Numbered from the stretch's first letter, positions 27,338 through 37,057 are shown. The stretch: DNA of 64,000 nucleotides from Pseudomonas fluorescens (GCF_002022275.1 NZ_MSDF01000011.1:1-64000), one strand, 5' to 3'. Notes: a model not told the origin generated them from the letters alone. Made by a program: numbers and translations.

Positions 27338-28537
27338 ATGTCGTTTAATGCCAAACCGCTTGCCGGCCTGAAAGTCATCGAACTGGGCACCCTGATCGCG
27401 GGACCGTTTGCCTCCCGTATCTGCGCCGAATTCGGCGCCGAGGTGATCAAGGTCGAATCCCCGGACGGCGGCGACCCGCTGCGCAAATGGCGCAAGCTGT
27501 ATGAAGGCACCTCGCTGTGGTGGTTCGTGCAGGCGCGCAACAAAAAATCGTTGACCCTGAACCTCAAGCACCCGGACGGTCTGGCGATTCTCAAGCAGTT
27601 GCTGGCAGACGCCGACATCCTGATCGAAAACTTCCGCCCCGGCGTCCTGGAAAAACTTGGATTGAGCTGGGAAACCTTGCACGCCCTGAACCCGAAACTG
27701 GTGATGGTGCGCCTGTCGGGTTTTGGCCAGACCGGGCCAATGAAAGACCAGCCGGGCTTCGGCGCGGTGGGTGAGTCCATGGGCGGCTTGCGCTATATCA
27801 CCGGCTTCGAAGACCGCCCGCCAGTCCGCACCGGGATTTCCATCGGCGATTCGATTGCCGCCCTGTGGGCGGTGATCGGCGCGCTGATGGCGTTACGTCA
27901 CCGCGAAGTCAACGGCGGGCTGGGCCAGGTGGTGGATGTGGCGCTGTACGAAGCCATCTTCGCGATGATGGAAAGCATGATTCCGGAGTTCGACGTGTTC
28001 GGTTTCATTCGCGAACGCACGGGCAACATTATGCCGGGCATTACGCCGTCATCGATCCATACCAGTGCCGATGGCAAGCACGTGCAGATCGGTGCAAATG
28101 GCGATGCGATCTTCAAGCGGTTCATGTCAGCCATTGGCCGCGAGGACTTGGCCAACGATCCGGTGCTCTCCAGCAACGATGGGCGTGACAGCCGCCGTGA
28201 TGAGCTGTACGGCGTGATTGATCGTTGGGTTAACTCGTTGTCGCTGGATGAGGTGGTCGAGGCGCTGAACAAAGCCGAGGTGCCCGCCAGCCGCATCTAC
28301 AGCGCCGAAGACATGCTGGGCGACCCGCAGTTTCTGGCGCGGGAAATGTTCCTCAAGGCCCAGCTGCCGGGCGGCAAGGACTTCAAAATGCCGGGAATCG
28401 TGCCCAAACTTTCCGACACGCCCGGCAGCTGTGAATGGGTCGGGCCGCAACTGGGTGAACATAACAGCGTGGTGCTCAATGACTTGGGTTACGACGCAGC
28501 CGCCATTACCCGTCTGCGCGAGGATGGCGCCATTTGA
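27338..28537 (+). CDS. Family III (CaiB/BaiF) CoA-transferase
   Basis: A 399-residue enzyme that moves CoA between carboxylic acids. It begins with the family motif LAGLKVIELGTLIAGPFASR and EFGAEVIKVESPDGGDPLR, with a second signature at ENFRPGVLEKLGLSWE and LVMVRLSGFGQTGP. The catalytic aspartate region lies near ITGFEDRPPVRTG. The substrate cannot be told; relatives act on succinyl/glutaryl, carnitine or formyl/oxalyl CoA. The ATG at 27338 follows GGATCCTC. The next gene overlaps its stop by one base. Confidence 0.88.
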   Translation: MSFNAKPLAGLKVIELGTLIAGPFASRICAEFGAEVIKVESPDGGDPLRKWRKLYEGTSLWWFVQARNKKSLTLNLKHPDGLAILKQLLADADILIENFRPGVLEKLGLSWETLHALNPKLVMVRLSGFGQTGPMKDQPGFGAVGESMGGLRYITGFEDRPPVRTGISIGDSIAALWAVIGALMALRHREVNGGLGQVVDVALYEAIFAMMESMIPEFDVFGFIRERTGNIMPGITPSSIHTSADGKHVQIGANGDAIFKRFMSAIGREDLANDPVLSSNDGRDSRRDELYGVIDRWVNSLSLDEVVEALNKAEVPASRIYSAEDMLGDPQFLAREMFLKAQLPGGKDFKMPGIVPKLSDTPGSCEWVGPQLGEHNSVVLNDLGYDAAAITRLREDGAI

Positions 28538-29421
28538 TGGTTCGCCATGCCCCGCGCTGGCTGGTTCAGCTGTGCTTCGCCGGCGTGATGGCGGGCGGCT
28601 GGCCGGTGCCCGCGAGCGCCGAGCAAACGCTGACCTGGTTGCTGCGCGACTTGCCGCCCGTGACCATCTTCGACGGGCCACAAAAAGGTCTTGGCGTGCT
28701 GGATCAGCTGTTGCCGATACTCAGCGAGCGCCTGCCGGAGTACCGCCACGAAGTGATGCACGTCAACCGCGCCCGTGGCATTCAAATGTTACGCGCAGCG
28801 TCCCTCACCTGCGACCCATCATTGCTGTGGACGGCCGAGCGCGCCCAGTACATCGTATTTTCCGCTCAGGCCTTCGTAGTGGCCAGCAATGGAGTCACCG
28901 TCCGACGCAGCCAGCAGGAAGCAATGGCGCCCTTTATTAAAGAGGGCCAATTTGACTTGCAAGCCTTGCTTCGCGCCCATACAGCGCGCGTGGGTGCAAC
29001 CGCAGAGCGCAGCTACGGCCCGGTCATTGATGAACAACTCAAGCACGCCGCACCGGATTCAGTGGCGCTGCATTACGGCAATGATGCCCTTGGCAGCCTG
29101 CTGCAAATGCAGCGCCTTGGGCGGCTGGAGGCAGTGTTGGGGTATGCGCCCGAAATCCGCTACCACGCGGCGCAGCAGGGCATCGCGACTACAGAGCTGA
29201 TGTTCTATCCCATCAAGGGCACGGCGCCTTACCAGCACACGCACATCGGTTGCTCGAACACGCCTGAAGGTCGCCAGGCCTTAAAGCGCATCAATCAGGT
29301 GTTACGCGACATCCCGCAGGAACCGCTGCAGCAATCCTACGCGGCATGGTTGGACCCGGTGATGCGTGAGCACTACCTGCGCGATAACCCGAGCTTTTTC
29401 CAGGATTCTCCTGAGCCGTGA
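28537..29421 (+). CDS. Periplasmic solute-binding-like protein (TIGR02285 type)
   Basis: A 294-residue exported protein. LVQLCFAGVMAGGWPVPASA ending near residue 28 is a signal peptide. The rest has the two-lobe type II binding-protein layout (LTWLLRDLPPVTIF at the start, FSAQAFVVASNGVTVRR in the middle), similar to the proteobacterial TIGR02285 family. No ABC permease is nearby, so it may act alone or as a sensor subunit. It overlaps the CoA-transferase stop by one base (TGATG). Ligand unknown. Confidence 0.75.
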   Translation: MVRHAPRWLVQLCFAGVMAGGWPVPASAEQTLTWLLRDLPPVTIFDGPQKGLGVLDQLLPILSERLPEYRHEVMHVNRARGIQMLRAASLTCDPSLLWTAERAQYIVFSAQAFVVASNGVTVRRSQQEAMAPFIKEGQFDLQALLRAHTARVGATAERSYGPVIDEQLKHAAPDSVALHYGNDALGSLLQMQRLGRLEAVLGYAPEIRYHAAQQGIATTELMFYPIKGTAPYQHTHIGCSNTPEGRQALKRINQVLRDIPQEPLQQSYAAWLDPVMREHYLRDNPSFFQDSPEP

Positions 29422-29440
29422 CAAATCCCGGGCAAAAAGA

Positions 29441-29472
29441 AACCCCGAAGAGTGGGGAGACACTTCGGGGTT
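29441..29472 (+). terminator. Terminator-like hairpin after the binding-protein gene
   Basis: AACCCCGAAG (29441-29450) pairs with CTTCGGGGTT (29463-29472); the T-run is short. Confidence 0.7.
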
Positions 29473-29591
29473 AAACGTGGCCAACAAAGACCAGTACAAC
29501 AAGCCACAAACACCGGAGCACAATGTTTGCTCTTGCTGTTAAAAAATCTGACCGGCCATGCTGTAGGAAGTTTCCTCAGATAAACATTTCT

Positions 29592-29876
29592 TCATGCGCA
29601 GGCAGCGCCACGGGTCTGAGCGGCATTACGCAAAGCGGCGATGACCGAGGGTTCCAGGCGCCCTTCGGCGATCTTCAAGTCGCGCAGCAAGCAATCCACC
29701 ACATCCACCAATACGCGTTTATCCGTCAATTGCGCCCGGTCAACTTCACGCTCGACGACGATAGCGCCAGCGGGGTTCTTCACGGTCACCAAGCACTCGC
29801 CCTGCACACCGGAGGTGGTCAGCGTAACCTGATAAGGGCTCAGTGCTTCTTCGAGCAATAGGCTGATACTTTCCAT
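29592..29876 (-). CDS. Small DUF3509-type protein
   Basis: A 94-residue cytoplasmic protein. It begins MESISLLLEEALSPYQVTL, has a beta-rich middle (VTVKNPAGAIVVEREVDRAQL) and a helical end (VVDCLLRDLKIAEGRLEPSV), as in the small DUF3509 family found mainly in pseudomonads. Function is not known. A GTG four codons upstream (29888) is an alternative start; GAGTGGTGATCGAG before the ATG favours 29876. Confidence 0.75.
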   Translation of the reverse strand: MESISLLLEEALSPYQVTLTTSGVQGECLVTVKNPAGAIVVEREVDRAQLTDKRVLVDVVDCLLRDLKIAEGRLEPSVIAALRNAAQTRGAACA

Positions 29877-30187
29877 CTCGATCACCACTCAATAGTTCGG
29901 GAACAATCGTTTCAACGGGAGCTGCATCTATCCTAAGTGACTGGTTCTGACGTAGGAAAGTTCGCTTTATCGTCTTTATGGGTTCGTCAGGGGGTGACGT
30001 AATCCAGCATGCGCTTGCAACATGACAGCCAGAAAACGGCGGCACATAACTGCTTACTCAATAGGTAGGCGTTTTGGGGGGTGCTGGAGGCTGAGACCGA
30101 GGGTCGATCCTATACTCGGTGAGTGCTGGTCATGCTGCCAGGCAGAGGAAAGCGCATGTCAAATGGCCCTTATTGCGAAGGATGAAG
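29877..30187. other. Intergenic stretch of 311 bp between two small genes
   Basis: No gene is supported. A TATACT -10-like hexamer at 30111-30116 may serve the small membrane protein gene at 30188. Confidence 0.4.
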
Positions 30188-30412
30188 ATGATGGTGGAAA
30201 ACAAAGAGCAACAGGCAACGATGGAGAAAATGAATGCCGATGTGTGGCGTATTTATGCCGAAATATCACGCATGCAGGCTGAACAAGACAAACTCAAATC
30301 TGAATCTTTGAAGATTAATTGCGAGACTTTCTGGTACCCGGTGGCTATCGCAACAGGCTTCTATGCCGCCGTCGGCACCGTGATAGTGGTCGCGCAGAAA
30401 CTCTTCTCGTAA
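30188..30412 (+). CDS. Small coiled-coil plus single-membrane-segment protein
   Basis: A 74-residue protein, not recognised by family. Residues about 1-45 are charged and helical (QQATMEKMNADVWRIYAEI, QAEQDKLKSESLK), likely a short coiled coil; residues about 50-72 (WYPVAIATGFYAAVGTVIVVA) are one membrane segment. AAGGA lies 5 nt before ATG 30188 and 8 nt before ATG 30191; either could start it. Tail-anchored helix-plus-membrane layouts of this size also occur in phage accessory proteins, but no phage gene is nearby. A bidirectional terminator follows. Confidence 0.6.
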   Translation: MMVENKEQQATMEKMNADVWRIYAEISRMQAEQDKLKSESLKINCETFWYPVAIATGFYAAVGTVIVVAQKLFS

Positions 30413-30436
30413 CGCTCGACCGGGCCTGCCATAAAC

Positions 30437-30477
30437 AAAAAACGCCGCTGACCCAAGGAAGGGAAAGCGGCGTTTTT
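30437..30477. terminator. Bidirectional terminator (small membrane protein / thrC)
   Basis: AAAAAACGCCGCT and AGCGGCGTTTTT flank a 16-nt loop, with A and T runs at both ends. Confidence 0.9.
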
Positions 30478-30493
30478 GTCTGTGCAGTTTGCC

Positions 30494-31903
30494 TTACAAC
30501 GGCTTACCCCGATTCCCATGCTGGCTCACAAACGCCTGCACAGCCTTCAGGTCATTGGCCAATACAGTGCAACGTTCTTCACGCTCAAACAGATCAGCCA
30601 AATGCTCCGGCAACTCCAGCGCCTTGCCGACACCCGCCTTCTCCACTGCTTCCGGGAATTTGACCGGGTGTGCGGTACCGAGAATCACCATCGGGATATC
30701 CAGGCTGCGACGGCATTCACGTGCAGCCTTCACGCCGATGGCAGTGTGCGGGTCGAGCAGCTCGCCGGTCTGGGCGTAGACCTCGGCGATGGTTTCGCAG
30801 GTCTGCGCATCGTCCACAGCCAGGGAGTCGAATAGCTTGCGAGTTTCGGTCCAGCGCTCTTCCTCCACGCTGAAACCGCCACCGCTCTTGAAGGAATCCA
30901 TCAAACCAGCAATGGCTGCACCATTGCGGCCGTGCATGTCGAACAGCAAACGTTCGAAGTTCGACGACACCATGATGTCCATCGAAGGCGACAGGGTGGC
31001 GTGCAGGGTTTCCTTGACGTACCCATTGCCGCTCATGAAGCGGTGCAGAATGTCGTTGCGGTTGGTGGCGACGATCAACTGGTTGATCGGCAGGCCCATG
31101 TTGCGTGCCAGGTAACCGGCGAAGATGTCGCCGAAGTTGCCGGTCGGCACCGAGAACGACACCGAACGCGCCGGGCCGCCCAGCTGCAAGGAGGCGTGGA
31201 AGTAGTAGACGATCTGGGCCATGATCCGCGCCCAGTTGATCGAGTTCACCGCAACCAGGCGCGTACCTTTCAGGAAGCTCTGGTCAGCGAAGCTGTTCTT
31301 GACCATTTCCTGGCAGTCATCGAAGTTGCCTTCGATGGCGATGTTGTGGATGTTCTCACCGAAGATGGTGGTCATCTGGCGACGCTGTACTTCCGACACA
31401 CGCTTGTGCGGGTGCAGGATGAAGATGTCGACGTTTTCGCAGTGCTTGCAGCCTTCAATGGCGGCCGAACCGGTATCACCGGAGGTGGCGCCAATAATGA
31501 CCACGCGCTCGCCGCGCTTTTGCAGCACGTAATCGAGCAGGCGGCCCAGCAGCTGCAGGGCGAAGTCTTTAAACGCCAGGGTCGGGCCGTGGAACAGTTC
31601 CAGAACCCACTCATTGCCATTCAGTTGGCGCAACGGCGCGATGGCATTGTGCGAAAACACGCCGTACGTCTCTTCCAGAATCTTCTTGAAGTCCGCATCC
31701 GGAATGCTGCCGGTGACGAACGGGCGCATCACCCGGAACGCCAGCTCGTGGTACGGCAGGCCAGCCCAGGAAGCGATTTCTTCCTGGGTAAAGCGTGGCA
31801 GGTTTTCCGGCACGTACAGGCCGCCGTCAGTGGCAAGGCCTGCCAGCAAAACGTCTTCGAAATTCAGGGCCGGTGCCTGGCCGCGGGTGCTGATGTAACG
31901 CAT
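30494..31903 (-). CDS. thrC: Threonine synthase
   Basis: A 469-residue PLP enzyme that makes threonine from O-phosphohomoserine. The PLP lysine is K112 in HGPTLAFKDFALQ; the phosphate-binding loop is GATSGDTGSAA, and SVPTGNFGDIFAGYLARNMG completes the fold type II site. It begins MRYISTRGQAPALNFEDVLL, which fixes the start at 31903. It lies 67 bp downstream of hom, so homoserine dehydrogenase and threonine synthase form one operon; homoserine kinase is not in the window. Confidence 0.96.
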   Translation of the reverse strand: MRYISTRGQAPALNFEDVLLAGLATDGGLYVPENLPRFTQEEIASWAGLPYHELAFRVMRPFVTGSIPDADFKKILEETYGVFSHNAIAPLRQLNGNEWVLELFHGPTLAFKDFALQLLGRLLDYVLQKRGERVVIIGATSGDTGSAAIEGCKHCENVDIFILHPHKRVSEVQRRQMTTIFGENIHNIAIEGNFDDCQEMVKNSFADQSFLKGTRLVAVNSINWARIMAQIVYYFHASLQLGGPARSVSFSVPTGNFGDIFAGYLARNMGLPINQLIVATNRNDILHRFMSGNGYVKETLHATLSPSMDIMVSSNFERLLFDMHGRNGAAIAGLMDSFKSGGGFSVEEERWTETRKLFDSLAVDDAQTCETIAEVYAQTGELLDPHTAIGVKAARECRRSLDIPMVILGTAHPVKFPEAVEKAGVGKALELPEHLADLFEREERCTVLANDLKAVQAFVSQHGNRGKPL

Positions 31904-31970
31904 GACTGGCTCCTCTACAACATTCTCGAACAGAGGCCGCCGCACACACGGGGCCTCTGGAACAGATCGG

Positions 31971-33275
31971 TTAGTTCAAGTGCTCGACGCGGATGCGCAC
32001 CACCGGGCCGACCACGCCTTGCAGGGCTTCAAGGGCGGCGATGGCATCGTTCATGTGCTGCTCGAGCACGCGATGGGTCAGCAGGATCATCGGCACCTGG
32101 CCGTTTTGCTCCTCGACTTCCTTCTGCATGATCGACTCGATGTTGATACCGCGCTCCGACAGAATGCTCGCCACCTGGGCCAACACGCCCGGGTGGTCCT
32201 GAGCCTGGATGCGCAGGTAGTAGGCGCTTTCACAGGCTTCGATCGGCAGGATCGGATGGGCCGACAGCGAATCAGGCTGGAAGGCCAGGTGCGGCACGCG
32301 GTTTTCCGGGTCGCTGGTCATGGCGCGAACCACGTCCACCAGGTCGGCGATTACCGACGAAGCCGTCGGCTCCATGCCGGCGCCGGCGCCGTAGAACAGG
32401 GTCGAACCGGCAGCATCACCGTTAACCATCACGGCGTTCATCACGCCATTGACGTTGGCGATCAGGCGGTCGGCCGGGATCAGCGTCGGGTGCACCCGCA
32501 GCTCGATACCCGCTGGCGTACTGCGCGCCACACCGAGGTGCTTGATGCGGTAGCCCAGGGCTTCGGCGTAGTTCACGTCGGCCGTGGTCAGCTTGGTGAT
32601 GCCTTCGGTGTAGGCCTTGTCGAACTGCAGCGGGATGCCAAAGGCGATGGACGCCAGAATGGTCAGCTTGTGCGCCGCGTCGATGCCTTCCACGTCGAAT
32701 GTCGGGTCGGCTTCGGCGTAACCCAGCGCCTGGGCTTCGGCCAGCACGTCTTCGAAGGTACGGCCCTTCTCGCGCATTTCGGTGAGGATGAAGTTACCGG
32801 TGCCGTTGATGATGCCGGCGACCCAGTTGATACGGTTGGCGGACAGGCCTTCACGGATCGCCTTGATCACCGGAATGCCACCGGCCACCGCCGCTTCGAA
32901 CGCCACGATCACGCCCTTCTCGCGGGCCTTGGCGAAGATCTCGTTGCCGTGCACGGCGATCAGCGCCTTGTTGGCGGTCACCACGTGCTTGCCGTTCTCG
33001 ATGGCCTTGAGCACCAGCTCACGGGCCACGGTGTAGCCGCCGACCAGCTCGATGACGATATCGATTTCAGGGTTGGTTGCTACTTCGAAGACATCGTTGG
33101 TAATCGCAATACCGGTCGTTTGGAACTGAGGCTTTGGCGAACGCGTGGCAATTTGCGCCACTTCAATCCCGCGGCCTGCGCGGCGGGAAATTTCCTCAGC
33201 ATTACGCTGAAGTACGTTAAAGGTGCCGCCACCGACGGTCCCTAACCCACAGATGCCTACTTTGACCGGTTTCAC
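31971..33275 (-). CDS. hom: Homoserine dehydrogenase
   Basis: A 434-residue NAD(P)-dependent enzyme that reduces aspartate semialdehyde to homoserine. Seen are the nucleotide-binding VKVGICGLGTVGGGTFNVLQ, the catalytic region with GIINGTGNFILTEM and ADPTFDVEGIDAAHK, and a C-terminal ACT domain (about 355-434, with DHPGVLAQVASILSERGINI) that likely senses threonine. The start is the GTG at 33275: GGGGAG lies 7 nt upstream. The ATG at 33290 overlaps that ribosome site and is rejected; 434 residues also matches the P. aeruginosa protein as I recall it. Confidence 0.96.
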   Translation of the reverse strand: MKPVKVGICGLGTVGGGTFNVLQRNAEEISRRAGRGIEVAQIATRSPKPQFQTTGIAITNDVFEVATNPEIDIVIELVGGYTVARELVLKAIENGKHVVTANKALIAVHGNEIFAKAREKGVIVAFEAAVAGGIPVIKAIREGLSANRINWVAGIINGTGNFILTEMREKGRTFEDVLAEAQALGYAEADPTFDVEGIDAAHKLTILASIAFGIPLQFDKAYTEGITKLTTADVNYAEALGYRIKHLGVARSTPAGIELRVHPTLIPADRLIANVNGVMNAVMVNGDAAGSTLFYGAGAGMEPTASSVIADLVDVVRAMTSDPENRVPHLAFQPDSLSAHPILPIEACESAYYLRIQAQDHPGVLAQVASILSERGINIESIMQKEVEEQNGQVPMILLTHRVLEQHMNDAIAALEALQGVVGPVVRIRVEHLN

Positions 33276-33404
33276 TGAAGAACTCCCCATGAAACGGCCG
33301 ACGCTAGGTCGGCCGTGGAAAACAGCCGCACAACTGCGGCTTTCAATTAATGACTCGCTGACTGATCAACGGGCCATGATCGTCAAAGGTTCGACGATGC
33401 TGGT

Positions 33405-34136
33405 TTATTTGGCACTCAACGCCAGTTTGGCAACTTGCGGTGCCGGCTGGTAGCCCGGAATCACCTGGCCGTCAGCCAAAACGATGGCCGGTGTACCGTT
33501 CACGCCGATCGACTGACCCAGTGCGAACTGCTTGGAAACCGGATTGGCACACTTGGCCGCCTTGATTTCCTTGCCATCGACCATTTTGTCCATGGCAGCT
33601 TTCTTGTCGGCCGAACACCACACGGCTTGCAACTGCTCGTCACCCGGCGAACCCAGGCCCTGGCGCGGGAAGGCTACATAGCGCACTTCCACACCCAGCT
33701 TGTTCAGCGCAGGCACTTCGGCGTGCAGCTTGTGGCAATACGGGCAGGTGGTGTCGGTGAACACGGTGATGTGGGTCTTGGTCTCGCCGATGGCCGGGTA
33801 CACCACGGTTTCAGCCACTGGAATGCCGTTGATCAGCTTCGACACACCCAGGCGCTCGGCCTTCTCGGTGAGGTTGACCGGCTTGCCGTCTTTGAGCTGG
33901 AACAGGTAACCCTGAACGATGTACTGGCCGTCAGCGCTGGCGTACAGCACGCGGCTGCCCTTGAGTTTGACTTCATACAGGCCGGCCATCGGGCTGGCGC
34001 TGATGCTTTCGATCGGGGTGTCGAGCTGCAGGGCGGCCAGGCTCTTGCGGATGGTCTGCTCGGCAGCGTCATCGGCGAAGGCAAGGGTGGAAACCAACGC
34101 AATGGCTGCGGCGGCAATAATCTGGGTCAAGCGCAT
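33405..34136 (-). CDS. dsbC: Thiol:disulfide interchange protein DsbC
   Basis: A 243-residue periplasmic disulfide isomerase. Signal peptide 1-21 (IIAAAAIALVSTLAFA), N-terminal dimerisation domain to about 85, then a thioredoxin fold with the active site TTCPYCHKLH (C131, C134) and the cis-proline loop GVNGTPAIVLADG. A second cysteine pair (WCSAD and AKCANP) is structural as in E. coli DsbC. It lies between xerD and hom on the same strand, as in other pseudomonads. Confidence 0.95.
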   Translation of the reverse strand: MRLTQIIAAAAIALVSTLAFADDAAEQTIRKSLAALQLDTPIESISASPMAGLYEVKLKGSRVLYASADGQYIVQGYLFQLKDGKPVNLTEKAERLGVSKLINGIPVAETVVYPAIGETKTHITVFTDTTCPYCHKLHAEVPALNKLGVEVRYVAFPRQGLGSPGDEQLQAVWCSADKKAAMDKMVDGKEIKAAKCANPVSKQFALGQSIGVNGTPAIVLADGQVIPGYQPAPQVAKLALSAK

Positions 34137-34287
34137 GGGAACTCCTGAAGGCAGATGCAGGGACGGGTGAGGAACACCGCTTGGAAACACGGGCCAGGAC
34201 CGTCCCCTTTGCTAACCGGCAAAGCCTACCACAATTGGGCCCAAGGGCAGCCCGTGGCGGGCTAATTTGGGTTTTTACAGGATGTTT

Positions 34288-35184
34288 TCAGCCGCGTGGG
34301 TGATGCTTGGCGTGCATATCCTGCAAACGTGCGCGTGCCACGTGGGTGTAGATCTGGGTTGTGGATAAATCGCTGTGGCCGAGCAGCATTTGTACCACGC
34401 GCAAATCCGCGCCATGGTTGAGCAAATGGGTGGCAAATGCATGGCGAAGCGTGTGCGGCGAAAGGCTCTTGCCGATCCCGGCGACCCTGGCCTGATGCTT
34501 GATCCGGTGCCAGAACGCTTGGCGGGTCATCTGCTCGCCGCGCAAGCTGGGGAACAATACATCGCTGGGCCGCCCGCCGAGCAATTCCCCACGAGCGTCA
34601 CGCATATAGCGCTCCACCCACACGATCGCCTCCTCGCCCATCGGCACCAGCCGCTCCTTGCTGCCTTTGCCCATCACACGCAGCACGCCCTGGCGCAAGT
34701 TGACCTGCTCCAGGGTCAGGCTGATCAGCTCAGTCACGCGCAGGCCGCAGGCATAAAGCACTTCGAGCATGGCACGGTCACGCTGGCCGATGGCTTCGCT
34801 CAAGTCGGGGGCGGCGAGCAACGCGTCCACGTCAGCTTCCGACAGGGATTTGGGCAAGGGCCTGCCGAGTTGCGGCATGTCGACTTGCAGGGTCGGGTCG
34901 AGAGCGATCAGTTTTTCCCGCAGCAGGTAGCGATAAAAGCCACGCACACCCGAGAGGAATCGCGCCGTCGAGCGGGGTTTGTAGTTCTGCTCCAGGCGCC
35001 AGGCCAGGTGGTCGAGGATCAGCTCGCGGCCTGCATTGATCAGCTCGAGGTTTTTTTCCTGCAGCCAACCGTTGAACAGGGCCAGGTCACTGCGGTAGGC
35101 CTGACGGGTATTGTCTGACAGGCCTTTTTCCAGCCACAGGGCGTCGAGGAAGCGGTCGATCAGAGGGTGGTCAATGGCGGGCAT
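34288..35184 (-). CDS. xerD: Site-specific tyrosine recombinase XerD
   Basis: A 298-residue recombinase that, with XerC, resolves chromosome dimers at dif during division under FtsK control. The SAM-like N-terminal domain (about 5-90) is followed by the catalytic domain with R in YACGLRVTELISL, K in MGKGSKERLVPMG, H-x-x-R in SPHTLRHAFATHLLN, H in LLGHSDLSTTQ and the nucleophile tyrosine in QIYTHV. The length is exactly that of the family. It is a housekeeping gene, not part of an integrated element: no attachment repeats or phage genes are near. Confidence 0.96.
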   Translation of the reverse strand: MPAIDHPLIDRFLDALWLEKGLSDNTRQAYRSDLALFNGWLQEKNLELINAGRELILDHLAWRLEQNYKPRSTARFLSGVRGFYRYLLREKLIALDPTLQVDMPQLGRPLPKSLSEADVDALLAAPDLSEAIGQRDRAMLEVLYACGLRVTELISLTLEQVNLRQGVLRVMGKGSKERLVPMGEEAIVWVERYMRDARGELLGGRPSDVLFPSLRGEQMTRQAFWHRIKHQARVAGIGKSLSPHTLRHAFATHLLNHGADLRVVQMLLGHSDLSTTQIYTHVARARLQDMHAKHHPRG

Positions 35185-35221
35185 GGGGACTCAAGCTGAT
35201 TATTGGGGGCACGGGCAGATC

Positions 35222-35288
35222 CTATCGCAGGCAAGCCAGCTCCCACAGGGAAATGCATTCCACCTGTGAGATGGCTTGCCTGCGATGG
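35222..35288. repeat. REP doublet, GI-type
   Basis: CGCAGGCAAGCCAGCTCCC and an inverted, slightly diverged copy (GATGGCTTGCCTGCGAT) with a 15-bp spacer, arranged tail-out compared with most copies here. Confidence 0.85.
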
Positions 35289-35316
35289 CCGCGACGCTGC
35301 AGACAAATTTCAGGCA

Positions 35317-35346
35317 CAAAAAAGCAGCCCGTAGGCTGCTTTTTTC
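35317..35346 (-). terminator. Terminator of the rpsP-rimM-trmD-rplS operon
   Basis: AAAAAAGCAGCC and GGCTGCTTTTTT around a 4-nt loop, next to the rplS stop. Confidence 0.92.
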
Positions 35347-35364
35347 TGCATCGGGAAGCTGGAC

Positions 35365-35715
35365 TTAAGCCAGTTTTTCCTTGATGCGAGCTGCTTTACC
35401 GGACAGGTCACGCAGGTAGTACAGCTTGGCTTTACGTACGTCACCGCGACGTTTAACGGCCATGCTGTCGATTTGCGGGCTGTAGGTCTGGAAAGTACGC
35501 TCTACGCCAACACCGTTGGAGATTTTACGAACAGTGAAAGCACTGTTCACACCACGGTTACGCTTGGCAATTACCACGCCTTCGAACGCTTGCAGACGCG
35601 AACGGTCGCCTTCCTTCACTTTCACCTGAACGACAATGGTGTCGCCCGGGGCAAAGGTAGGGATCTCTTTGGTCATCTGCTCTGCTTCGAGTGCAAGGAT
35701 GATTTTGTTAGTCAT
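35365..35715 (-). CDS. rplS: 50S ribosomal protein L19
   Basis: The 116-residue large-subunit protein at the interface with the 30S subunit. It shows [28 protein letters not shown] and [17 protein letters not shown], typical of bL19. It is the last gene of the rpsP-rimM-trmD-rplS operon, 45 bp after trmD, and is followed by a clear terminator. Confidence 0.98.
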
Positions 35716-35760
35716 GCTGTGCTCCTAAGGTAAGTCAATGGACCTACCATCGATACGTTG

Positions 35761-36513
35761 TTAACTATCGTCCCGCGCGAGGATGTATTCCTCGAGCAGC
35801 TTCTTCTCTTCTCCAGAAAGCGAGCGGCTTTCCAGAAGATCGGCGCGTCGTTCATAGGTCCGACCAAGGGACTGCTGTAAACGCCAACGCCGGATGTGTG
35901 CGTGATTGCCACTTAGCAATACGTCGGGAACACGCTGATCCGCATACACCTCCGGTCGGGTGTAGTGCGGGCAATCCAGCAAACCATCCGTGAAGGAATC
36001 TTCCTCCGCGGAGTCCGCATGCCCTAAAGCTCCAGGCAGCAGTCGTGTAACCGCATCTATCAGGACCATCGCCGGCAGCTCGCCGCCAGACAGGACATAG
36101 TCCCCAATCGACCACTCTTCATCGACATGAGCTTCAATAAAACGCTCGTCAATGCCTTCATATCGACCGGCAATCAGGATTAAGGCCTCCTCATTCGCCA
36201 GTTCGCGGACCCCAGCCTGTTTCAGCTGACGGCCTTGAGGGGACAGGTAAATTACCTTCGCCTTCTCCCCGGCGGCGGCCTTGGCCTGAACCAACGCGTC
36301 TTCCAGGGGCTTGATCTTCATCACCATGCCCGGGCCACCGCCAAATGGGCGATCGTCCACAGTGTGATGTCGATCCGTCGTGTAGTCTCGCGGGTTCCAA
36401 CAGGTGAGCTGCAACAGCCCCTGTTTCACCGCCCGACTGGTGATGCCGTACTCGCTGATGGCGGAAAACATCTCGGGAAACAAACTGATCACTTCAATGC
36501 GCAGATTAGCCAC
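35761..36513 (-). CDS. trmD: tRNA (guanine-N1)-methyltransferase
   Basis: A 250-residue SPOUT methyltransferase that makes m1G37 in tRNAs and so prevents frameshifting. The N-terminal [20 protein letters not shown] and [18 protein letters not shown] are typical, as is the knotted SAM site [13 protein letters not shown] followed by [13 protein letters not shown]. The start is the GTG at 36513, 2 bp after the rimM stop; this gives the usual length and translational coupling. The upstream frame extension would overlap rimM. Confidence 0.97.
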   Translation of the reverse strand: MANLRIEVISLFPEMFSAISEYGITSRAVKQGLLQLTCWNPRDYTTDRHHTVDDRPFGGGPGMVMKIKPLEDALVQAKAAAGEKAKVIYLSPQGRQLKQAGVRELANEEALILIAGRYEGIDERFIEAHVDEEWSIGDYVLSGGELPAMVLIDAVTRLLPGALGHADSAEEDSFTDGLLDCPHYTRPEVYADQRVPDVLLSGNHAHIRRWRLQQSLGRTYERRADLLESRSLSGEEKKLLEEYILARDDS

Positions 36514-36515
36514 GC

Positions 36516-37052
36516 TTAGAAGTCCGCATCCCATTCCACCTTCATCTCGCCCGCTGCCAGGTCGACGGCCAACACGCATTGCTTCGTATAAGGCAACAGG
36601 CGTTCGCGATCATCCAGGCTGCCAGCGCAAGGCTTGACCACCATTACATCATTGGCGCCGGTTTCCAGAAGATGATCGATTTTCCCGAACAATTGCCCGA
36701 GTTGATCAATAACCTTCAGACCTTCCAGCTGGTACCAGTAGTACTCGCCGTCGGTCAATTCAGGGAACAGGTCTCGCGGCACGCAGATCTCATAACCGGC
36801 CAGAAGACGAGCTTCTTCACGATCATCAAGACCCTTGAGCTTTGCGACCAGGAACTTATCGTTCCCGCGTCCACTGACCAGCTCGACCTGTTTCACGCTA
36901 CCTTCGCGCTTAAGCGTCCAGGTTTTGTACTGCAACAGGTTTTCAGTCGGATCAGTAAAGGAATACACCTTCACTTCGCCGCGAACGCCATGAACCGAGT
37001 AAATCTTGCCGATAACGATCAAATCATCAGCAACAGCTGGCGTCGCGTTCAT
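36516..37052 (-). CDS. rimM: Ribosome maturation factor RimM
   Basis: A 178-residue 16S rRNA processing factor that binds S19 on the 30S head. The N-terminal barrel has [21 protein letters not shown], and the PRC-barrel part has [16 protein letters not shown] and [17 protein letters not shown]. It lies 5 bp after rpsP and 2 bp before trmD, so it is part of the same tight operon. Confidence 0.97.
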   Translation of the reverse strand: MNATPAVADDLIVIGKIYSVHGVRGEVKVYSFTDPTENLLQYKTWTLKREGSVKQVELVSGRGNDKFLVAKLKGLDDREEARLLAGYEICVPRDLFPELTDGEYYWYQLEGLKVIDQLGQLFGKIDHLLETGANDVMVVKPCAGSLDDRERLLPYTKQCVLAVDLAAGEMKVEWDADF

Positions 37053-37057
37053 ATTGC

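Noticed and set aside
34288..35184. Tyrosine recombinase as a sign of an integrated element
   Set aside because: It is the housekeeping XerD in its usual place next to dsbC; no attachment-site repeats, excisionase or phage genes are near.
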